From: Cryptomeria japonica
Taxonomy: Eukaryota > Streptophyta > Pinopsida > Cupressales > Cupressaceae
DNA length: 64,000 nt
Direction of reading: 5' to 3'
NCBI RefSeq assembly: GCF_030272615.1
Contig: NC_081415.1
Coordinates: 377,751,892-377,815,891 of the forward strand
Below the pieces are notes generated by a model, which had not been told where the DNA came from, ran no database searches, and was given only the letters and a program-made list of their open reading frames with translations. The stretch's first letter is position 1. Each line of letters starts with the position of its first letter. Position numbers and translations under genes: made by a program. Shown here piece by piece: positions 57,368 to 64,000 of the stretch.

Positions 57368-59150
57368 TGTTGTCACCAAAGTGTATCCGCTTGATGAACA
57401 ACCTTGATCATCAACCTCCCAAGTGTGGGACTTACAGAAGTGAGGTTGAGTCTCCAGAGAAGGTCGACTTCCTTTCCAATCTGAGTGCAAGTGTTGGACT
57501 AACCCAACACTAAAATATCTATTCTACTGATTTTGAGAAGGAAGAGGGAGAAAGAAGGGATGCTTGAAAGAGGGGAATTAAGGTTTGCACCTAGGCTAAA
57601 ATGATAATCTTCCCTGCCTATAGCTACACAAAACATCAATAAAACTACCCAAAAATGCACAAGATTCTCTTCTAATTAGCTTCCAACATGTAGAGTGAAG
57701 GTTGGAATTTTCAAGATAGCAGGAGGAACTGTTACAGTTCATAGATGATGTCCACAAGGGATCAACACACTCACCTATGCTAAGAAAATAAATGAAAATG
57801 CATTCAGACAAAAAGATAAAAACATTACACAAGTTGAAAGAACTAAATGAAGGCAAAACAGATGAATTTTTTATTCATGCAAAGGCAAAGCAAAATTTAC
57901 AAGTGTAGAGAAACATAAGTTTTATGCCAAAAGAAAGAAAGAAGGTTCCTCAACAGGGCTACAAAATTGCATTTAAAGCTCAAGCATAACTCAGGTCGAG
58001 TTGGAGTTAAGAAACTGTTACCCTAGCCAGGGTTAGGTTACAAAATATTTAAGAGGAGGAAGATTAGATCAAGGACGATATGATGGCATGTTGAATTTGA
58101 CTCTGAGAGCGTCCTCTGCCTCTAGAAAAGTAAAAATATCCTTGCAGGAAGATATCTCTATTATTGAATGCACTCTGATAGCGCACAGGGCACAAAAGTC
58201 TTCATACCGCATTGAACAGGTATGGGTGTTGTCTAGAATTGGTTGCAAGAGTCACCTGTAGAGTTATGACAAAGTCCTTTGGTAGTTGGAATGAAATCAG
58301 ATTGGATTTGGGGCGCTGACCAAGGGAAATTTCATATTCAATCATCTGGTCGGCAACCACCGCGCGCAGAGGTTTAAATGCCAACGGCCCTTGCAAGCTT
58401 GAAAATTGGTCGTCGATCAAAGAGATTCACACGAAGATGGGCGTGCAAGATCTCTTCACATAGCACCCCAAAGGGCTCAATGAAACTTTAAAATGTGATC
58501 GTCTGATCAGGCCTCTAATTGAAGATCCACGACCGCACACATGCCACGTGGCGGGTTGGGCTCACTTGTATATGTCGTTGTTGTATCTTGGCACAAGATA
58601 GCGGGGAGCAACCATCTCGTAATGTATTTCTTCCCCCACAACGCCACTTTGATTTCTTCGCAGGATGGTGGGGAACCATCTGCACTATATGTCTCCTACC
58701 CCGCAAGGCCTAACTGCTTCCTTAGAATCCCTTAAGGGATGGTGGGGAAGCCTTGTTCAATTTGCTTTCTTACTCCGCAAGGCGCTCTGATGTGCTTTTT
58801 GTTTGGCACAGGGTAACAGGGAATCCTATGCGTTACTTTGCTTGCTTACCCTGCACGACCCCTTAACTTTCCTCTCTTACATGGTTTTGAATCTTACTTT
58901 ATCGTGTGTGATGGTGGGGAAGACCAAAAGTCCTTTCCTCTTGCTTACCCCAGAACACACCTTTAGTCTCTATCCTCTAAACCTTATGGGATGGAGAGGA
59001 ACATCGCCCCTTCGATTGCTTTGTTACCCCACACACCATTTTTTCACCCATATTTTACCTTGCGGGGTAAGACGCTCTCTGACTATGTCTTTCCCTGACT
59101 CATCTCGCTACCCTGCATGATCCTGAGAAAAATACCTTCCCTCGCCACTC
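57368..59150 (-). repeat. LTR of an otherwise missing retroelement
   Basis: The inner border is TGTTGTCACC at 57368, next to the PBS. The outer border is unclear, somewhere near 59150. No coding sequence for the element lies to the left beyond its leader, because G2 abuts it. It contains the tandem repeat at 58560-59125. Confidence 0.45.
58560..59125. repeat. imperfect ~65-100-bp tandem repeat (GGTGGGGAA...TTACCCCGCAAGGC)
   Basis: About seven diverged units. Each has GGATGGTGGGGAA-like text, then a T/C-rich stretch with GCTTTCTTAC, then CCCCGCAAGGC or CCCTGCACGAC. GGTGGGG appears near 58665, 58741 and 58914; CCCCGCAAGGC or a variant near 58700, 58774, 58850 and 59030. The short plus-strand frames here are by-products. 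Confidence 0.7.
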
Positions 59151-62100
59151 AGTAGTGAAAAAAAAAGGAACCAACCCACCACAAACAAGGACCCTCCAGC
59201 CAGTGGGATTTAAGAGATTTGACCAATGAAGCCAATCAACTCAAAAATAGAATTTTGGAGCCTGAATAGATGAAAAAGACTCCCTATTGGTGCTCCTCCA
59301 AAACAAATCACTAACCTTTGTGTTAAACACAGATTCACATAACACAATGCGACTAACACGATGCACGTAACATGCTACCAGTTGAAAAGATTTCTCAGGC
59401 TTGATCTACAACTAAGTTGACACAAAAATAGTTAACAAATACTTAATTATGCTTTAATTCTAGACCAAGGTGCACATTGAACCAATTTAAAAAGAAAAAA
59501 TCACACTTATAGTTAAATTATTAGACACAATACAATATCTAAGGATCTTATCTAAATAATGTGAGAACATACCATAACTAACTATATCATGCTTCATTTA
59601 AAATATGATAAACCTTAAGGCTAGAATTTGAGTTGTGATTCAATTAATGTTAACGATGTTTGTAATCTATTAATTATATTTTTTAGGTACACATTTTTTA
59701 ACATCTCAGTTATAATAAATTAAAAAAATAGTTTTATTTTTTATTTAATTAATTTTTCAATTTAAAATATTTATTATTTATTATAATTTTTTAAAATTAT
59801 TATTTTTATTAATATTCGTATTTTCATATATTTTGACTTTTGCATTTAGTTTATTCTATTTTAATTTTCACTTTAGATTTAATTTTAAAATTTATTTTTA
59901 ATTATTTATCTTTTTATGAAATTACAAATAATAAAAAATTCTTAGAGTTAAGTTTAATTTATAATTATTTATCTTATTAAAATTTAAGTTTATTGTAGAA
60001 CGGCTATATTTTTTGAATTTTTCTTTAATTAACCGATAGGATATTCTTCTTTAGAATGCCACCAGAAACGTCAAATCTCACGCTAAACATTTTTTTCACA
60101 TTGTTGATAAAGATAGGTTCACGTCAGAAATTAAACAGTAATTATTCGTAGCACTGAATTTTAAGTCATGCCTAAATTTTTGTCATCTTATATCTATTCT
60201 CAGGCTCAAGCAGAAAGCTAAAACTAATTGAGTGTGATGAAAAGATAATCGTATGCCACCGCCACAAGCAACTTTCCATCCATACGAAAGCCCATCTAAC
60301 AAGATCTGAAATAGATAGATTTGATAGTTTTAGAAAACCATTAAACTTGCAGAACACGCAATAAAGGACACCATTATTGAAATCTTTAATCCCAATCCAG
60401 CTGCATCCCAACAAAAGACATCCTATATTATATTAAACTTCAAATCTAACACATTTGCAGACTGTGACATATAAAATATGCATCCTTTGTACCATTGTGT
60501 TTAAATGCGCCTGACTTCGATTTGAAAGAAAAATCATGCTCAAATATTTTAGCAATCATATATTATCTATCTTTTGTCAATAGGATTTTACAACAGCGAC
60601 TCTACAGTCTACAAACACCGCCTCCCTCACATACCTATTAAAAACAAAAAGTAGCAAGCCAAATCTATGGAAAGAAAGAGGGAAAGAAAAAACTCATTGC
60701 AGACTCTTAAGTTCATATTATATTGTTTGAGGCTGCACCGTACCAATCTGCGTGACATGGCTCTAAGTTCTTAATGCCTAGTTTTTCCATACTGGTTAGT
60801 GTGTTTTTTTTTTCAATGAATGCTTTTAATCCATCAAACAATGTATACCTGTTTGCAAATCTGGTAGATTGATCCTTGGGTTTTTTCTTTTGGGCTCCTG
60901 AATTTGTACAAAGATTTTCATTTCTGAATCCAAATATGGTGTTAGAAAATACGTATACATCTCCAAATGAGATGCAAGACTATGATTGGTTCCAAATAAC
61001 AAAATTCATACTAAAACAAAGAGAAAGCAATGAAATGCAACCTAAGAAATATAAAATTTTACTTGTGTTGCTATCTTATAAAATTTAGATTAAAATGGTA
61101 TTTATAGTCATTGTTTCTTATTTAAGGCATGAATTACTTGAATATTTTAGACATGCCTGTTTCTTGCAAAGATGGATAATTGGAAAAAATTTAGGTTTAA
61201 GTAGCTTTTTGGTAGCCTCAAAACTTCATTGTTTTAGGGGTCATTTTAACCCAACTATTGAATTGAAAGGCGGCTAGCCATGAACTCTCTATAGGTTCCA
61301 TATGATAGTTAAGGGGTAACATAAGAGATTTGAAAGAAATTTTAAAATTACATTCTTATAACTCGTGATCTATAAAACATTAAATGATATAATAATTAAA
61401 AAATCATATTGTCCTATATGTTTTCAGAAGGATCATCACAAATAGAAAAAATATCAAATAATATAATAATTAAAAAATTATATTGTCATATATGTTTTCA
61501 GAAATCTAAGTTTAGCTACATAAATAAGTTATCGAAATTCAAGATCACTCCAAGCTAATGTTTCTAACTTCTTGCATTTCTTCTTGCTTGCTTCTCCTAG
61601 CCTGGTTTGTTGCCAATATTCCTTCCCTTGCACATACTCAAATGTGGAGAAGAGGGAAAATATGAAATTAGGACTACATGATGGGTTTAAACCTAGAAGT
61701 AAGTAAAAAAACACGGAGGCAAGTAGCATAATTTTTCAAAACATGTGTTTGACAAAAATATTTTGTTAGCAATGTGTGGGGCTATGTGGGGCCATCTTCC
61801 CTTTTGAATAGGTGTTATAAATGGCTAAGGACAAGGGAGTTTGTTTTAGTTTCTTTTAGGCTTAACTTTTATTACGTCGAAGGCATCTCTTATATGAGAT
61901 GGACAAGCTCATTTTTGCCATCAATGGTTCGTATCATCTGTTAGAGAGTGTTAGAGAGTGCAAGACAATTGGAATGATCACAGCCTTCCATTATCATCCC
62001 ACTCAACTGTCAGATATGACAAAGAATTTTGTGCGTTCAAAATGAGATTTAATGGATGAACTTTCACAAATATCTAGGCCACACTATAGATCAAACTAGG

Positions 62101-62588
62101 CATGGTAGTGGCCTCGTACCTGCTAGGAAGCCTTCCTCGCCTCCACACAACCAACCTTGTGTCTCTCACAGGTGAACTCTGACTGTGCCTCCCTTCTCTG
62201 ACTGCCGCCATGAAGGATGCTTCAAACCTGCAACTAGTCGCCCCCCCCCCTATAGTGAGGATTTGTGAAGAAAATAAATGAAAAGAATAGGATTCCAAGA
62301 GACTTTTAAAAGATAAAAAGATTTGTGAAAAAGGGTTTCAGTTGTTTATCCTCAAAACAGAAAATTACAATCAAATATCTAATCTCTATTTGTTTCATCG
62401 CCCATTCAAATCAATCAATCATATTCAGTTAAAAGTAAGTATTATACTTTTCCAAAACACTAATTTCTCAATCAAAGAATGGACTATGAAATTATATTTA
62501 CAGTGTGTTCTTCCCCTTTTAAAGAAGAAATCTGAGCAATAAAAGAGGGGTTTTCATCTCTAGGCATGACCACCATTGCGCTTTCCTT
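59151..62588. other. AT-rich intergenic sequence
   Basis: No convincing gene. 59640-60010 is almost pure A/T. Short frames at 60172-60414, 60876-61088 and 62074-62298 have no recognisable domain. A C-tract lies at 62240-62250. Confidence 0.45.
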
Positions 62589-62987
62589 CTAGTCCTTACA
62601 AGAAGATGTGACCTCATTCTTCCCCTGGCCATACTCAAAGGATTGGTCGATTTCATTAATAGAACATTCTTGAAAGCAGGGCCAGAGCTGGAGGACTAAA
62701 GAAATGGCTACCACGATAAACATAACACATCCCACAACGAGAGCATAGCCATTTCTTGAGGAATCTATTTTTTCTTCTCCAGATAGCACTGACCCGAATT
62801 CAAGTTGAAGGCGACAAATGTTAAATAAGTTGTTTTGAGCTTGCAAATTCTGTAGTTGGAGAACCCAGTAATCTATGAGACAAGGGCACCTGATTGATAA
62901 CAAATGTGATAGGATTTTTGAGAGTGAAATATTATCTTCATTTGTTTCCTCAATTTCTTTACAGGTCACTTGATGGTACAAGGGCAC
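62589..62987 (-). CDS. hypothetical protein with one membrane segment, doubtful
   Basis: 132 codons from the ATG at 62987 (MPLYHQVTCKEIEETNEDN). The N-terminal two-thirds is soluble and Leu-rich (SLSKILSHLLSIRCPCLIDY), followed by one clear hydrophobic helix, YALVVGCVMFIVVAISLVLQ. A polar, Cys-containing tail ends in SSCKD. I do not recognise the family. It could be a last exon of a host gene, since the frame is long for such AT-rich sequence and has a plausible membrane-protein layout. No homologous copy in the window, promoter or splice site supports it. It lies just upstream of, and divergent from, the sugar-transporter pseudogene, to which it has no visible relation. Confidence 0.25.
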   Translation of the reverse strand: MPLYHQVTCKEIEETNEDNISLSKILSHLLSIRCPCLIDYWVLQLQNLQAQNNLFNICRLQLEFGSVLSGEEKIDSSRNGYALVVGCVMFIVVAISLVLQLWPCFQECSINEIDQSFEYGQGKNEVTSSCKD

Positions 62988-63124
62988 AATTTCCTCTTAG
63001 CAGCCACAGGAAGAAGAATATTTCAAAGTGATATATTTTCATTTGTGTGCTTTATAGATAAGGGTTGATGTTGAATACCTTGGTTATCCGCTTCTTGGGG
63101 ATGATTGTGTAGATATGCAACCAA

Positions 63125-63841
63125 TTGACCATAACAATGTGCTTGCAATTCTTTCAACATTTCACCGATTTCAATGCCATTATGTTCTATGCTCCTGTTC
63201 TCTTTCAGACTTTGGGGTTCAAAAACGACGCCTCACTCTACTCTTCAGTTATTACCAGTGGTGTATATGTTTTGTCCACTGTAGTTTCAAGCCATTCAGT
63301 TACCAAGTTTTTCCATATTTTTATATTACAAATTTTAACAATTTTGCTTGGATTTGCAGGTAATCATTGGAATTTTGTTGCCAACAAGGATGGAAGAGGA
63401 CAAAGAGATTACCAAGGACATAGCAATTGTGATAGTGCTTATGGTATGCACATTCGTCTCAGCCTTTGCACGGTCGTGGGTGCCTCTTGGATGGTTGATT
63501 CCCAGCTAAACATTTCCACTAGAAACCAGATTTGTTGGACAAAGTGTCACTGTGTGCATCAAACTTCTCTTCATATCCGTCATTGCACAAGCATTCTTGT
63601 CAATGCTTTGCCATTTCAAATACGGGATTTTCCTATTTTCGCTGGCTGGGTTTTAATCATGTCCACATTCGTCCTATTCCTCCTTCCAAAAACAAAGAAT
63701 GTGCCAATTGAAGAAATGATAGAGAAAGTGTGGAGACAACATTGGTTGTGGAAGACCTAAGTCACAGATTATGATCTGGCTGATGATGAGGATGGTGATG
63801 CCTATACCAATCAATATGGAAAAGCTAATGGCAAGGCCTAA
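63125..63841 (+). pseudogene. STP-family monosaccharide/H+ symporter, 3' fragment, broken
   Basis: Homologous to the C-terminal half of plant STP hexose transporters (major facilitator superfamily, plasma membrane). It shows FTDFNAIMFYAPVLFQTLGF (transmembrane segment 7 region; STPs have QQFTGIN here) and DASLYSSVIT...VLSTVVS. After a shift to another frame near 63350 come VIIGILLP, EITKDIAIVIVLMVCTFVSAFA and SWVPLGWLIPS. A stop at 63507 falls where the family has Glu before TFPLETR. CHFKYGIFLF follows, then a shift back near 63640 to GWVLIMSTFVLFLLPKTKNVPIEEM. A stop at 63758 precedes a typical acidic tail to 63841. The N-terminal half is absent. Residues between about 63300 and 63355 do not match the family. 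Not functional. Confidence 0.85.
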
Positions 63842-64000
63842 CACAATTTGCAGTTATAATTTAATTTTTCTACACAATTAATTTTCAAGCTCAACCTTCT
63901 TGCTAAGTTTTCTGAGTCATGTAGTTGCGTTTTGAATGGCCGCGTTTTCATGTTTGATAAGATGTAAAACAGAAAATTATATTTGCAGCAATACCTATGT

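Noticed and set aside
58519-58735. Overlapping plus-strand ORFs
   Set aside because: Short frames within the LTR tandem repeat with no domain; both use the same bases in different frames.

Overview
This is eukaryotic DNA from a land plant, most likely a gymnosperm or another large repeat-rich plant genome (inference). The evidence is GT/AG introns inside a transposase, degenerate TTTAGGG telomere-type repeats, plant LTR retrotransposons primed by initiator Met tRNA, and a plant hexose-transporter (STP) pseudogene. I found no intact host gene. Almost everything recognisable is a decayed transposable element, and many are nested inside one another.

Positions 735-48088 are best read as a stack of insertions. 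The outer layer is a DNA transposon (T1). Its transposase is on the minus strand and is cut in two: the C-terminal half lies at 5400-7733 and the next N-terminal piece at 34674-34937. The cut falls at the same codon on both sides and is filled by an LTR retroelement, R1 (7734-34665, minus; LTR pieces 7734-8350 and 33943-34665, PBS 33929-33940, gag and ORF2 at 31440-33873). Inside R1 sits a second transposon, T2 (left end 8449, plus; transposase 9614-14906). Inside T2 sits a third, T3 (16659-28013, minus, flanked by the 4-bp duplication ATTT). Inside T3 sits a second pol-less retroelement, R2 (17675-24873, plus). On the right, T1 is further damaged by a Ty3/gypsy element, G1 (35148-44413, minus, perfect GGAGG duplication). 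A solo LTR (35563-36371) lies within one LTR of G1.

T1, T2 and T3 share related termini (GGGTG...), GC-rich hairpins near the ends, a CT/GA-rich minisatellite and a DDE/D-type transposase with a Cys-rich module. T1 and T2 also carry a second, unrecognised gene ('gene X'; 2559-3936 and 28080-29555) downstream of and convergent with the transposase. The transposase may belong to a Sola-like superfamily, but this rests on memory of motifs and on the 4-bp duplication. R1 and R2 encode a coiled-coil, multi-zinc-knuckle Gag and a separate second protein (ORF2). They have no pol, and in R2 ORF2 contains a long Glu/Lys single-helix tract. They look like non-autonomous relatives of Sireviruses or TR-GAG elements.

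From 48089 to 57025 there are degenerate LTR-type sequences, then a truncated gypsy element G2 (LTR 53523-55053, gag-protease 55163-57025). 57026-59150 is a retroelement LTR and primer-site region containing a tandem repeat of about 65-100 bp. 59150-63000 is AT-rich with one unrecognised ORF. 63125-63841 is the 3' part of a broken STP-family sugar/H+ symporter gene. Nothing in the window appears to be a working operon or a complete host gene.
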